Of a stretch of 57,634 nt of DNA, positions 7,694-16,613 are shown in pieces. Made by a program: the position numbers and the translations under genes. The stretch is from an uncultured Collinsella sp. (lineage in GTDB: Bacteria > Actinomycetota > Coriobacteriia > Coriobacteriales > Coriobacteriaceae): NCBI GenBank assembly GCA_900541055.1, contig UQHZ01000012.1, positions 1 to 57,634 of the forward strand, in the 5' to 3' direction. Numbering within the stretch: the first letter of the stretch is position 1; each line of letters starts with the position of its first letter. Below the pieces are notes generated by a model. That model did no database searches. It worked only from the letters and a program-made list of their open reading frames with translations, and had not been told where the DNA came from.

Positions 7694-9427
7694 ATGTCGC
7701 AAAACGATCGAACTCAACTGATTCCCGATCCGCAGCAGCCGAGCAGGCACACCGGCGGCGTTCAGTCGCCGCGTCCTATCGCGCCGAGCCACGGTCAGCA
7801 GCGTAGTGCAGCAAACGCTTCCCAACGCCCGAACCAACAGCGACAGCAGCGTCATCAACGTCAGCAGCGCCAGGCAAACGGAAATGCGCCCAAGCAGCCC
7901 CCCACGCACGCTCGAGGCGATCGCGGCCCCGCGCGCAAACCCACCGGCAACAATAAGTCGGGCAAAAAGACGACGTTCTTTGTCGTCCTGGGTCTAATCG
8001 TAATTGTCTATATCGTAGGCATCGTAGCGTTTTCGCAGGTAGCCTACCCCAACACCACCATCGCCGGCGTCGACGTCTCGTTCTCCAACGCTTCGTCTGC
8101 TGCCACCAAGGTCAACTCGGCATGGAAGCACTATAAGCTCACCGTGACAGGCGATGACTTTAGCTGGACCTATCAGCCCGAGTCCGATGAGCCCATTGTC
8201 GACGGCGAAGCTGCCGCAAAAGAAATCATCAACCACAACGAAGCCTTTATTTGGCCGGTTCGCCTTGTGGAATCCTTAAGCGGCAAGACCAAAACAACTG
8301 CTACCTCCAACAAAGTCGATCTTAATCAAGACGTCGACCTGTCCATGCTCTCCGATACCTTTGACCAAAAGAAGTTTGAGGAGGACCTGGGCGCCGCTAT
8401 CGACGAGTTTAACGAGGGCCGTTCGGGCACGTTCGAGGCCAATAGCTCCTATGACGAGCAGGCCGGCAAGTTTACCGTCGAGAAGGCGCGCTCCAACGAA
8501 AAAATCAACCGCGAGCATGTCATTAAGTATGCCGAGCTCGAGCTTGCCTCGCTGGCCGAGACCGTAGATCTTTCCAAGCTCGGCAACGATGCCTATGAAC
8601 CGCTCAATGGAACGCTGACCGATGATCAGATTCAGGCCGCATGCGATGCCGCCAACAACTTCCTGGGCGTCAACGTGACCCTCAAGCTCAACGGCGAGGA
8701 TGCCGGAAAGGTCGACGGCAGCTCCGTGTTGCAGTGGATCAGCTTTGCCGATCCGGCCAACCCCACGCTCGATACGTCGCAGATCAGTAGCTGGGTAGCC
8801 GAGCTCGCCAACGGCTTTAATACCGTGGGCTCCACTCGTTGGTGGACGCGCGCCGATGGCAAGCAGTGCGCCGTCGAAGGCGGCGACTTTGGTTGGTCCA
8901 TCGACAGCAGCTCGCTCGCCAAGCAGGTCGAGGACGCCATTAACAACAAACAGACCGGCGAAATCGAGATCAAGTACTCCCAGAAGGCCGACACCTTTAC
9001 CGCAAAGGGAGAGCCCGACTGGAAGGCATACATCGATGTCGATCTGTCCGAGCAGCACGCGCGCTACTATGACGAGAACGGTAATATCGTTTGGGAGGCC
9101 AACTTTATTTCCGGCAAACCGGGCGAAGACGCCACCCCCGAGGGCGTGTGGCAAATCAACAGCAACGACGGCGGCAGCACCCTGATCGGAGCCAAAGACC
9201 CCGAGACCGGTAAGCCCAAATACGAGAGCCCGGTGAGCTACTGGATGCCGTTCGAGGGCAATATGATCGGCTTCCACGACGCTACATGGCAAAACGACAA
9301 GAGCTTCGATAATGCCGAGTCGTACAAGTGGTGCGGCAGCCACGGTTGCATCAACCTGCGCCTGGCAGACGCCAAGGCACTTCACGACTGCATCAAAGTC
9401 GGCCTGTGCGTGGTTGTCCACTCGTAG
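7694..9427 (+). CDS. Membrane-anchored L,D-transpeptidase (YkuD domain)
   Basis: Likely forms 3-3 cross-links in peptidoglycan or attaches proteins to it, outside the membrane. The 577-residue protein has a disordered, Gln/Arg-rich cytoplasmic head (about 1-95), one transmembrane segment (about 96-118, TFFVVLGLIVIVYIVGIVAF), a long extracytoplasmic region typical of PGBD4-type domains (about 130-440), and a C-terminal YkuD domain. The catalytic motif is GFHDA followed by SHGCINLR, with the active cysteine near residue 552. Two ATGs are close; 7694 is preferred because GAAGGA lies 10 bases upstream, whereas it almost touches the ATG at 7685. It is a single gene; a hairpin follows. Confidence 0.92.
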   Translation: MSQNDRTQLIPDPQQPSRHTGGVQSPRPIAPSHGQQRSAANASQRPNQQRQQRHQRQQRQANGNAPKQPPTHARGDRGPARKPTGNNKSGKKTTFFVVLGLIVIVYIVGIVAFSQVAYPNTTIAGVDVSFSNASSAATKVNSAWKHYKLTVTGDDFSWTYQPESDEPIVDGEAAAKEIINHNEAFIWPVRLVESLSGKTKTTATSNKVDLNQDVDLSMLSDTFDQKKFEEDLGAAIDEFNEGRSGTFEANSSYDEQAGKFTVEKARSNEKINREHVIKYAELELASLAETVDLSKLGNDAYEPLNGTLTDDQIQAACDAANNFLGVNVTLKLNGEDAGKVDGSSVLQWISFADPANPTLDTSQISSWVAELANGFNTVGSTRWWTRADGKQCAVEGGDFGWSIDSSSLAKQVEDAINNKQTGEIEIKYSQKADTFTAKGEPDWKAYIDVDLSEQHARYYDENGNIVWEANFISGKPGEDATPEGVWQINSNDGGSTLIGAKDPETGKPKYESPVSYWMPFEGNMIGFHDATWQNDKSFDNAESYKWCGSHGCINLRLADAKALHDCIKVGLCVVVHS

Positions 9428-9491
9428 GAAAACACGCCTTCACACAACGGGAAACTGACGCTCCAATCTAACAGTTCCGAAAGAATCCGCC

Positions 9492-9523
9492 ATATGCGCC
9501 CGCCTCACGCGACGGGCGCATAT
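9492..9523 (+). terminator. Hairpin after the L,D-transpeptidase gene
   Basis: ATATGCGCCCG (9492-9502) and CGGGCGCATAT (9513-9523) are exact 11-bp arms. No U-run follows, so termination would be weak. It lies 33 bases before the next start codon. Confidence 0.45.
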
Positions 9524-9556
9524 ACTTATTGAGGAACTTTCTATAAAGGAGACGCT

Positions 9557-10993
9557 ATGCCGAATGTCCCCACGATCACCCCGGGCCCAGATGATACCGA
9601 GCACACGCCCGAAGGTGCCACCGAAACGATTCCTCTGATTACAAACGTACATGCCGATAAGCAGAGCAGACGCGGGAACGATGCGACCGAGATTTCCGAT
9701 GAAGAGGCATATGCCAAGCTCAAGGCAAAACGTGCCGAACGTCGACGCAAAAAGCTGATTCGACGCGGTATTGCCGCCGGCGTCGTAGGTGCCATCGCGC
9801 TCATTGCCATTGTCGCAACCCTGGTTATCAATGCGCAGCCTCAGAGCGCTAGCGGGCCTGTGACCGACATGGTGACCGAGGGCACGTTTACCACAACGGT
9901 CGAGGCGAAAGGCCAGCTCAAACCCATTTCGTCCTCAGTGGTCTCCCCTTCTGTCGACGGCACGGTCGATTCGATCAACGTGCAGGCGGGCCAATCCGTC
10001 AACGAGGGCGACGTGCTTATGACCATTAAAAACGACGAGCTCGATCGCAACGTTGCCGAGGCGCAGCGTGCAGTTGCAGCCGCTCAAGAAGACCTCGCCA
10101 ACGCACAGAAAGCCGCAGCCGCCGCGCAGGCCACCCCAACGACGGACGTTGATGGAGCTTCCGCAGCAGCTGGCATCTCCGCCGCATCAGCGGACACGAA
10201 CGCCGTATCGGCCGCGCAGCGCAGCCTCGCATCGGCCCAAGCAAACCTCGACCAGGCGAACGCCAAGGCCGCCAGTCGCACGGTCACGGCCCCGAGCTCG
10301 GGTAGCATCGTTGAGCTTAACGCCAAGGTGGGCGCCACGGTAACAGGCGGCATGATCATGGGCGAAAGCGATACGAGCGGCGGCAAGCAGTGCATGCAGA
10401 TCTCCGACCTGTCCAAGATGAAGGTGACCGTGCAGGTGGGCGAAAAGGACATCGCCAAGATCGCCGTTGGGCAGAGCGCCAACGTCACGTATCCCGCGTT
10501 TCCCGATATCGTGAGCCAGGGCACCGTCACGGCTATCGCGTCGGTGGCAAACTCCGACGCCGCCAACAGTGGCGGCGGCAGCGTAACCTTTAACGTCGAC
10601 ATTCTCATTGAGGCGCCCGACGCGCGCCTGAAGCCAGGCATGACGGCCGAGGTATCGGTGGTGACCGAGCAGCTCGACGACGTGGTGATGGTGCCGACGA
10701 TGGCGCTCATGACCGAAGACGGCGAACACTATTACGTCAACGTGGCGACTGATGACGAGGGCAAGCAAACCCGTCGCGTGAAGGTGACCGTCGTGACGCA
10801 AAACGACAACGAAGCCGTAGTCGGCAAGACACAGGTCAAGCGCGACGACCAGGGCAACGAGATCAACCCCAACGTGCCGGTTACCAAGCTGCGCGATGGC
10901 GCCACCCTCGTCATGGACACCGGAACGGACGCAACGGCTGACGACGGCTACGGCGCGGATTCGGGCAGTATGTCTGCCGACGAGGGCATGTAA
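9557..10993 (+). CDS. MacA/HlyD-type efflux adaptor protein
   Basis: Membrane-anchored adaptor of a tripartite-like ABC export system; it links to the ATPase and permease encoded next. The protein has 478 residues: a charged cytoplasmic start, one transmembrane helix (about 74-95, IAAGVVGAIALIAIVATLVI), a first lipoyl half (about 130-155), an Ala/Gln-rich coiled-coil hairpin (about 160-240), a second lipoyl half (TVTAPSSGSIVELNAKVG) and a beta-barrel domain with the usual RLKPGMTAEVSV. AAAGGAGAC lies upstream of the ATG. The stop overlaps the next ATG by one base (TAATG), so the genes are probably translationally coupled. The exported substrate is unknown. Confidence 0.9.
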   Translation: MPNVPTITPGPDDTEHTPEGATETIPLITNVHADKQSRRGNDATEISDEEAYAKLKAKRAERRRKKLIRRGIAAGVVGAIALIAIVATLVINAQPQSASGPVTDMVTEGTFTTTVEAKGQLKPISSSVVSPSVDGTVDSINVQAGQSVNEGDVLMTIKNDELDRNVAEAQRAVAAAQEDLANAQKAAAAAQATPTTDVDGASAAAGISAASADTNAVSAAQRSLASAQANLDQANAKAASRTVTAPSSGSIVELNAKVGATVTGGMIMGESDTSGGKQCMQISDLSKMKVTVQVGEKDIAKIAVGQSANVTYPAFPDIVSQGTVTAIASVANSDAANSGGGSVTFNVDILIEAPDARLKPGMTAEVSVVTEQLDDVVMVPTMALMTEDGEHYYVNVATDDEGKQTRRVKVTVVTQNDNEAVVGKTQVKRDDQGNEINPNVPVTKLRDGATLVMDTGTDATADDGYGADSGSMSADEGM

Positions 10994-11766
10994 TGCGTCC
11001 CGTTATCGACATCCGCAACGTGCACCGCATCTTTGAGAGCGAGGCAGGTTGCGCCCACATCCTGCATAACGTGAGCCTGGCGGTAGATCCCGGCGAGTTC
11101 GTCGCCATTACCGGCCCTTCGGGCTCGGGCAAATCAACGCTCATGAACATCCTAGGCTGCCTGGATAAGCCGACGGCGGGCGACTACTACCTGCAAGGGC
11201 TCAACGTGGCCGAGCTTGACGATGACGAGCTCACCGAAGTTCGCGCCCTGAGCATTGGCTTTGTCTTTCAGAGCTTCAACCTGCTGCCGCGCCTGTCGGT
11301 TATCGAAAACGTCATGCTGCCGCTGGCCTACACCAATGTGCCCCGTAGCCAGCGCGAAATGCGCGCCGTGCACGCGCTGCAGGCTGTCACGCTGCCCGTC
11401 GACCACTGGGACCACCGCATATCCGAGCTCTCGGGCGGCCAGATGCAGCGTGTCGCCATCGCACGCGCCCTCGTCAATGACCCGCCCATCATCCTGGCCG
11501 ATGAGCCGACGGGAAACCTAGACTCCGCCACTGGAGCGCTTGTGATGGAGACCTTCCATAGACTTCAGGAGCGCGGCAAAACCATCGTGCTTATCACACA
11601 CGACCCCGGCATCGCCGCCGAGGCCGACCGTGCCGTGACCATCCGCGACGGCCGCATTCACGACGGCGCGTATATTCCACATGCATCGCGGACCCTGCGC
11701 AGCGCCGTAGATAGCCTGCCCATGATTTCCGCCTCCGCCAACCCGCCGAAAGGAGAGATGGCATGA
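10993..11766 (+). CDS. MacB/LolD-type ABC transporter ATPase
   Basis: Cytoplasmic ATPase driving the adjacent efflux permease. It has 257 residues, with Walker A GPSGSGKST (about 40-48), Q-loop FQSFNLLPRL, signature LSGGQMQRVAIARAL, Walker B IILADEPTGNLDS and the switch histidine in VLITHDPG. This is the pattern of the MacB/LolD subfamily (NLDS after Walker B). Start and stop overlap both neighbours, marking a three-gene operon 9557-12977. The C-terminal tail of about 40 residues after the H-loop region is poorly conserved in appearance. Confidence 0.93.
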   Translation: MRPVIDIRNVHRIFESEAGCAHILHNVSLAVDPGEFVAITGPSGSGKSTLMNILGCLDKPTAGDYYLQGLNVAELDDDELTEVRALSIGFVFQSFNLLPRLSVIENVMLPLAYTNVPRSQREMRAVHALQAVTLPVDHWDHRISELSGGQMQRVAIARALVNDPPIILADEPTGNLDSATGALVMETFHRLQERGKTIVLITHDPGIAAEADRAVTIRDGRIHDGAYIPHASRTLRSAVDSLPMISASANPPKGEMA

Positions 11767-12977
11767 GCGCCCGCGATCTCATCCAGGAAGCCCTTCACTC
11801 GCTCGAGGCCAACAAGGGCCGCAGCCTGCTTACCATCCTGGGCATCGTCATCGGCATCGCCTCGGTTATCGCCATGACTTCGCTCATCGGCGGTATCCAA
11901 AACAGCCTGGTCAACAGTCTGGGCCTCAATGCGGCACGCATGGTGCAAATCTATTCGTCGCAAGAACTCACCGAGTCGGACATCGAGAAGCTTCAAAAAC
12001 TGGTGCCGCAGATAGAGCAGATCGGCATTGTCGACAGCGCGTATACCGAGTATAAGACCGGCGATAAAAGCTATACCGTCATGGCACAGGGTGTCGATAG
12101 CGACATGCTCGACGCCGTGGGGGCCAGCAAGCTCGTTGCGGGGCGCACCTATTCCCAGGCCGAGTCCCAATCAGGCTCGCGCGTGGCGCTCATCAGCCGC
12201 AACGGCGCCGATCAGCTTTACGGCAACGAACAGGATGCGCTGGGGAAAACCATCAAGGTGTCCAACGGCGAGGTGCAGATTGTAGGCGTGATTGATGGCG
12301 GCAGCGACTCCATGGGCTCGCTCACGCTGTATATGCCACGCGAAACCATCTCCGGACTGTTTGGCGACGAGAATCCTTCATTCCCCAGCGTGACGGCACT
12401 TGCCGCCGAGGGCACGGACATGGATGAGCTTTGTAAGACCATCGAGTCCAAGGTGCGCGCGATGAAGGGCATCGAGGAGGAGGATGAGTACGACAGTGTA
12501 TCGGCGACATCCATGAAAAGCGCCATCGATGCACTCAACTCCTTTATGGGCGCGTTCTCGCTCATCATGGGCGCTGTCGCCAGCATCTCGTTGCTTGTCG
12601 GCGGTATCGGCATTATGAATATGATGCTCACCAACGTGACTGAGCGCATCCGCGAGATCGGCATCCGCCGTGCTCTGGGCGCCAGTCGTCGCGATATCAC
12701 CGCGCAGTTTTTGGCCGAGTCTTCGGCGCTGTGCGTCACCGGCGGACTGTTGGGTGTCCTGATAGGCTATCTGCTGGCCTGGGCTCTTGCGATGTTTGCC
12801 TCCGGATCCGGGATTCTTGGCGAGCTCGGTGCCAGCGGGCAAATCACACCGAGCTTTTCAATCGCCACGGTGCTGCTGGCCTTCGCCGTCTCCGTCGGCA
12901 TCGGCGTAATCTTTGGCTTCTACCCCGCTCGCCGCGCGGCAAAGCTCGACCCGGTGGAGTGCCTACGCTACCAGTAA
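11763..12977 (+). CDS. MacB-type ABC transporter permease
   Basis: Membrane subunit of the efflux system formed with the two preceding genes. The 404-residue protein has the MacB/FtsX layout: one N-terminal transmembrane helix (about 20-42, SLLTILGIVIGIASVIAMTS), a large extracytoplasmic domain (about 45-260), then three helices (about 275-300, 325-355 and 365-390). The characteristic MMLTNVTERIREIGIRRALG motif lies before the third helix. It overlaps the ATPase gene by ATGA. Substrate could be an antimicrobial peptide, lipid or surface lipoprotein; nothing in the sequence decides. An intergenic palindrome (12990-13058) follows. Confidence 0.92.
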   Translation: MSARDLIQEALHSLEANKGRSLLTILGIVIGIASVIAMTSLIGGIQNSLVNSLGLNAARMVQIYSSQELTESDIEKLQKLVPQIEQIGIVDSAYTEYKTGDKSYTVMAQGVDSDMLDAVGASKLVAGRTYSQAESQSGSRVALISRNGADQLYGNEQDALGKTIKVSNGEVQIVGVIDGGSDSMGSLTLYMPRETISGLFGDENPSFPSVTALAAEGTDMDELCKTIESKVRAMKGIEEEDEYDSVSATSMKSAIDALNSFMGAFSLIMGAVASISLLVGGIGIMNMMLTNVTERIREIGIRRALGASRRDITAQFLAESSALCVTGGLLGVLIGYLLAWALAMFASGSGILGELGASGQITPSFSIATVLLAFAVSVGIGVIFGFYPARRAAKLDPVECLRYQ

Positions 12978-12989
12978 GCCACCACCAAC

Positions 12990-13058
12990 AAGTTGCGGTG
13001 AATTAGGGACTGAATATACTATCTAGCAGCAAAAACAGACACTATTTCACCGCAACTT
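12990..13058. repeat. Palindrome family copy 1 (left edge of cobalamin island)
   Basis: Arms 12990-13006 (AAGTTGCGGTGAATTAG) and 13042-13058 (CTATTTCACCGCAACTT) are inverted with one mismatch. The same arms recur at 37972-38040 and 46511-46593 with unrelated loops, and a lone right arm is at 36288-36309. In this copy the right arm reads GACACTATTT where copies 2 and 3 read TCCCTATT, a variant shared only with the lone arm. Confidence 0.9.
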
Positions 13059-13059
13059 A
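13038..13059. repeat. Left 22-bp direct repeat flanking the cobalamin island
   Basis: The 22 bases 13038-13059 (beginning GACACTATTTCACC, ending AACTTA) recur exactly and in the same orientation at 36288-36309. The pair encloses all cobalamin genes and the IS3 element. This is the layout of an attachment-site or integration duplication. Confidence 0.8.
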
Positions 13060-13061
13060 TT

Positions 13062-13145
13062 GAAGGGCTGCTTGCGCCAATTCCGAGCGTCGTCCTCGAG
13101 CTATTGACGGATGTCGGGCTTGTACGGGTCGAGCTTGCTCGGCAC
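13062..13145 (-). pseudogene. Remnant of an IS21-type transposase (IstA-like)
   Basis: Minus-strand translation gives VPSKLDPYKPDIRQ, a stop, then LEDDARNWRKQPF. This resembles the part of IS21-family IstA that reads roughly K-LDPYK-x-I, then L-x-DD-x-R-x-x-RKQ. It has an in-frame stop and no flanking transposase sequence, so it is a short dead fragment. The match is from memory of the family and is brief. Confidence 0.45.
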
Positions 13146-13167
13146 GCTCCTCCTCGCGGGCGGGAGG

Positions 13168-13198
13168 GCGCGCTAGGCGCGGCGAGCGCCTAGCGCGC
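13168..13198 (-). terminator. Strong hairpin at the end of the cobalamin operon
   Basis: Perfect 13-bp arms GCGCGCTAGGCGC (13168-13180) and GCGCCTAGCGCGC (13186-13198) with a 5-base loop. The arm overlaps the last codons and the stop of cbiJ. No U-tract follows, so it may stabilise the transcript end or act with other factors. Confidence 0.6.
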
Positions 13199-13963
13199 GA
13201 ACTCCCGTAAGAGCACGTCTTCCATTTCCCGAAGTGAAAGGGCCCCGCCTCCCTCGGCGGGACGGGCGACTACGATGCAGCGCGCTCCCGCGTCGCGCGC
13301 GGCGGCGAGCTTCTCGGCCGTGCCGCCTACGGTTCCCGAGTCCTTGGTCACAAGCCACTGGGCGCCCACCTGCCGAAGCATCGCCTCGTTGAGCTCGCGG
13401 GTGAAGGGCCCCTGCATGCCGATGACGTGCGACGGCGAAAACCCCGCGTCGATGCACTTCGTTATAGCACTGGGCAGCGGGAGCACACGCACGAAGAAGC
13501 GCTCAGCGAAATCGGCGACGCGCGTGTAGGGAACAAGCTCCTTGCTCCCTGTCGTGAGAAGCACGCGACCCGGGTTCTCGGAGAGAAAGCGCGCCGCGCA
13601 GGCGATCGACGCGACTGACACGACGCCTTTGGGCAGCGCCTCGGCCGGGCGCACAAGGCGCAGGCATCGTGCGCCCACGGCGAGCGAAGCGGCCCGGATG
13701 TTGCCGCTTGCGAGCGTGGCGAAGGGGTGCGTGGCGTCGACGACGATGCGCGCGCCGAAAAGCTCGCGCTCCATGTCGGCCTCGTCGAGCCTGCCCGCAT
13801 GCACCTCGATGTCGGAAAGCTCGCCCAAAAGCTCGCCTCCGTACTCGGTTGCCGCATAGGCACGGGCGGGGATGCCCGCCCTGCTCGCCCATTCGCACAG
13901 AAGGCGGCCCTCGGTGGTGCCGGCGAAGATGCGCAGCGCCGGCGCGGATGCGGGGGCCGTCAC
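13190..13963 (-). CDS. cbiJ: Cobalt-precorrin-6A reductase
   Basis: Reduces cobalt-precorrin-6A to 6B with a nicotinamide cofactor, after ring contraction and before the CbiET step. It has 257 residues with the family's N-terminal IFAGTTEGRLLCEWA (about 12-26), VDATHPFAT (about 75-83) and the C-terminal VTKDSGTVGGTAEKLAAA. The start is GTG at 13963 (the GTGA overlaps the cbiC stop); no better ATG is near. It is the last gene of the minus-strand cobalamin operon. A hairpin overlaps its stop codon. Confidence 0.92.
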   Translation of the reverse strand: MTAPASAPALRIFAGTTEGRLLCEWASRAGIPARAYAATEYGGELLGELSDIEVHAGRLDEADMERELFGARIVVDATHPFATLASGNIRAASLAVGARCLRLVRPAEALPKGVVSVASIACAARFLSENPGRVLLTTGSKELVPYTRVADFAERFFVRVLPLPSAITKCIDAGFSPSHVIGMQGPFTRELNEAMLRQVGAQWLVTKDSGTVGGTAEKLAAARDAGARCIVVARPAEGGGALSLREMEDVLLREFAR

Positions 13964-14601
13964 TTAGGGCCGCCTGTGCGCGTGATCTGGTAGAGCAGCG
14001 CGTTCATAATGGCGGCCGCCACGGTCGAGCCGCCCTTGCGACCCCTCGCGACGATGGCCGGCACGCTTCGCGCGAGTAGCTCCTCTTTCGCCTCGACCAC
14101 GTTTACAAACCCGACCGGCACCCCAACGACGAGCGCGGGCGCGATCTTCCCCGCGTCCATGAGCTCGGCGAGGCGCAAAAGCGCTGTGGGAGCGTTGCCG
14201 ACGGCCACGATGAGCGGACCCTCGATGCCGCAAGCTTTGTCCATGCTCGCAACGGCACGAGTCGTGCCCGCAGCACGCGCAGCCGCGGCGACATCAGGGT
14301 CGGCCATGTAGCACACGGCCTTGCAGCCGAGCTTCGCGAGCGCGGGCTTGCTTATGCCTGCGAGCGCCATGTTTGTGTCGGTGAGCACCGTGGCCCCTGC
14401 GCGCAGTGCGTCGAGCGCACTGTGCGCGGCGTCATGGGTGAACACGAGGGAATCGGCGTACGAGAAGTCGGCAGTGGTGTGGATGACGCGCTTCACGACG
14501 GGCTCTTCGAGCGGTGGGAACGTGTGGCCGCCGAGCTCTTCGGTGATGATCTCGAAGCTGCGCCGCTCGATGTCGCCGGGCGCCATCTCCTTGGAATCCA
14601 T
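13960..14601 (-). CDS. cbiC: Cobalt-precorrin-8 methylmutase
   Basis: Moves a methyl group from C11 to C12 to give cobyrinic acid. The protein has 213 residues, usual size. Motifs include IERRSFEIITEEL near residues 11-23, VVKRVIHTTADFSY with the catalytic histidine in HTTAD (about 41), and VLTDTNMALAGI. The C-terminal GVPVGFVNVVEAKE and RGRKGGSTVAAAIMNALL match the family. It abuts cobO (TAG followed at once by ATG) and overlaps cbiJ by GTGA. Confidence 0.95.
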   Translation of the reverse strand: MDSKEMAPGDIERRSFEIITEELGGHTFPPLEEPVVKRVIHTTADFSYADSLVFTHDAAHSALDALRAGATVLTDTNMALAGISKPALAKLGCKAVCYMADPDVAAAARAAGTTRAVASMDKACGIEGPLIVAVGNAPTALLRLAELMDAGKIAPALVVGVPVGFVNVVEAKEELLARSVPAIVARGRKGGSTVAAAIMNALLYQITRTGGPK

Positions 14602-15117
14602 CTAGTACTCCACTCCTTCCCTTGCACATATCCCCTGCTCGTAGGGGTGTTTCTCGCACCGCATCTCGGTTATGTAGTCGGCCTTCTCCACGATCTTGCG
14701 GGAAGGCGCGCGCCCGGTGAGCGCTACTTCGACGCCGCGCGCGGACATATCGAGCGCGCGGTCCACGAGCGCCTCGTCGACAAGCCCCTTCGAAAGCGCG
14801 TCGAGCGCTTCGTCGAGCACGAGCAGCCCCTCCTGCGCGCCCTCGAGCTCGGCGAGCGCGGAAGCGAGGTTCCCATCGTGCAGCTCGCGCGTCGCGGCAA
14901 GTTCTTCCGACGTCATCGACCAAGTAAACTTGTCCGACGCCTTCCCCGCGAACACGGGCACGCCGAAATGCTCGGCGAGCAGGCGCGCCTCCCCGCTTTC
15001 GCCGTCTTTCAGGAACTGTACGACGACGACGCGGCGGCCTGCGGCGAGCATGCGAAGGGCGAGGCCCATCGCTGCCGTGGTCTTGCCTTTGCCGTCGCCA
15101 TGATACACGTGAATCAT
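14602..15117 (-). CDS. cobO: Corrinoid adenosyltransferase, CobO/CobA type
   Basis: Transfers the adenosyl group of ATP to the reduced corrinoid cobalt. It has 171 residues. The P-loop is at residues 7-14 (GDGKGKTT). VVVVQFLKDG, LLVLDEALDAL and the C-terminal VALTGRAPSRKIVEKADYIT are typical of the CobA/CobO/BtuR family. The ATG at 15117 overlaps the cbiP stop by four bases. It could act both in synthesis and in salvage of imported corrinoids. Confidence 0.95.
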   Translation of the reverse strand: MIHVYHGDGKGKTTAAMGLALRMLAAGRRVVVVQFLKDGESGEARLLAEHFGVPVFAGKASDKFTWSMTSEELAATRELHDGNLASALAELEGAQEGLLVLDEALDALSKGLVDEALVDRALDMSARGVEVALTGRAPSRKIVEKADYITEMRCEKHPYEQGICAREGVEY

Positions 15118-16613
15118 ACGCCCTCCTCGATAATGCGGTAGACATACTCCATGTTGAGCGCCCCGCGCACGACGTCGGCCAGGCGGTCGAACTCGCGCGC
15201 ACGGTGATCGGCCGCGGACGCCGCGCCCGCAGCACCCACGACGCTCTCGGGCAGGCCGCGCATGCGCGCGAGCGAGCGCGCGAGGGCGAGCGCCACCCCC
15301 GGTTCGTCGAACAGGCCGTGGAGATAGGTTCCGAACACGTTTCCGCAGGCCGCGCCTTCTGGTTTGCCGCCAATCGTGCCCGCAGGGGCGCAGGAGACGG
15401 TCGTTTCGCCGTCGTGAATCTCGTACCCGCGCGCCGTCATGCCGTTCCACACCGAGAACGCGCCTTGGGCGCCCGTGATGCGCAGCTCCGACTGGGCGAG
15501 GCGCTTTTCCTCCTTGAATACCGTACTTGCAGGGATGAGCCCGAGCCCGCGCGCGGTGCCAGCGCCTTCCCTGCCGTGCGGGTCGAAAAGCTCGTCTCCC
15601 AAAAGCTGGTAGCCTCCGCATATGCCGAGCACCGGCGTGCCCGCGCCCGAAAGCGCGCGTACACAGGCTCCGATGCCGCTAGCCGCAAGCCAGCGCGCGT
15701 CGTCGAGCGTGGTCTTCGAGCCGGGGAGCACCACCATGTCGGGTCGGCCCAGATCGGTCGTCGAGGAAACGTAGCGCACGCCCACGCCGGGCACGCGCGA
15801 AAGCGGGTCGAAGTCGGTGAAGTTCGACAGATGCGGAAGGTGCACGACGGCGACGTCGATGACGTCGCGCGCCTCGCGGGCAGATAGGCGCGGCGCGAGA
15901 GAGTCCTCGTCGTCCAGGTCGAGCGTAAGATACGGCACGACCCCCACGACGGGAACCCCGCACATCTTCTCGAGCGGGGCCAAACCCGGGCGCAGGATTT
16001 CCACATCGCCGCGGAACTTGTTCACCACAAGCCCCCGCAAAAGCGCGCGATCCTCGGGCGCAAGGAGCACGACCGTGCCGTAGAGCTGGGCAAACACCCC
16101 GCCTGGGTCGATGTCGCCCACGAGCAGCACGGGGGAGGACACGGCGCGCGCGAGCCCCATGTTGACGATGTCGTTTTCGGCAAGGTTGATTTCGACGGGG
16201 CTGCCGGCGCCCTCGATGACGATGACGTCGTTTTCCTCCGCGAGCGAATCGAACGCCTCCAAAATCTGCGGCATGAGCGCCTTCTTTCGCGCGAAGTAGT
16301 CCCTCGCAGCGAAGGCTCCCTGCGCCTTGCCGGCCACGATGAGCTGGCTTCGGTGGTCGCTTTCGGGCTTGAGCAGGATGGGGTTCATGCGCACGTCGGG
16401 CGCGACGCCGCACGCCTCGGCCTGCATGATCTGGGCGCGCCCCATCTCGAGCCCGTCGGCCGTGACACCGCTGTTGAGCGCCATGTTCTGGCTCTTGAAG
16501 GGAGTCACGCGCAGGCCGTCCTGCGAAAGCACGCGGCACAGCCCCGCCGCAAGCAGGCTCTTCCCCGCGTTCGACATGGTGCCCTGGATCATGATGGGCT
16601 TCGCCCTACCCAC
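15114..16613 (-). CDS. cbiP: Adenosylcobyric acid synthase (glutamine-hydrolysing)
   Basis: Amidates side chains b, d, e and g of adenosylcobyrinic a,c-diamide using glutamine and ATP. It has 499 residues. The N-terminal ATPase part has MIQGTMSNAGKSLL (about 8-21). The C-terminal glutamine amidotransferase has the nucleophile cysteine in VLGICGGYQLLGD (about 325-337) and YEIHDG and FGTYLHGLF further on. The start is placed at GTG 16613 because GAAGGAGGT lies eight bases upstream; an ATG further upstream would run deep into cobD. The start overlaps the cobD stop by eight bases. Confidence 0.95.
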   Translation of the reverse strand: MGRAKPIMIQGTMSNAGKSLLAAGLCRVLSQDGLRVTPFKSQNMALNSGVTADGLEMGRAQIMQAEACGVAPDVRMNPILLKPESDHRSQLIVAGKAQGAFAARDYFARKKALMPQILEAFDSLAEENDVIVIEGAGSPVEINLAENDIVNMGLARAVSSPVLLVGDIDPGGVFAQLYGTVVLLAPEDRALLRGLVVNKFRGDVEILRPGLAPLEKMCGVPVVGVVPYLTLDLDDEDSLAPRLSAREARDVIDVAVVHLPHLSNFTDFDPLSRVPGVGVRYVSSTTDLGRPDMVVLPGSKTTLDDARWLAASGIGACVRALSGAGTPVLGICGGYQLLGDELFDPHGREGAGTARGLGLIPASTVFKEEKRLAQSELRITGAQGAFSVWNGMTARGYEIHDGETTVSCAPAGTIGGKPEGAACGNVFGTYLHGLFDEPGVALALARSLARMRGLPESVVGAAGAASAADHRAREFDRLADVVRGALNMEYVYRIIEEGV

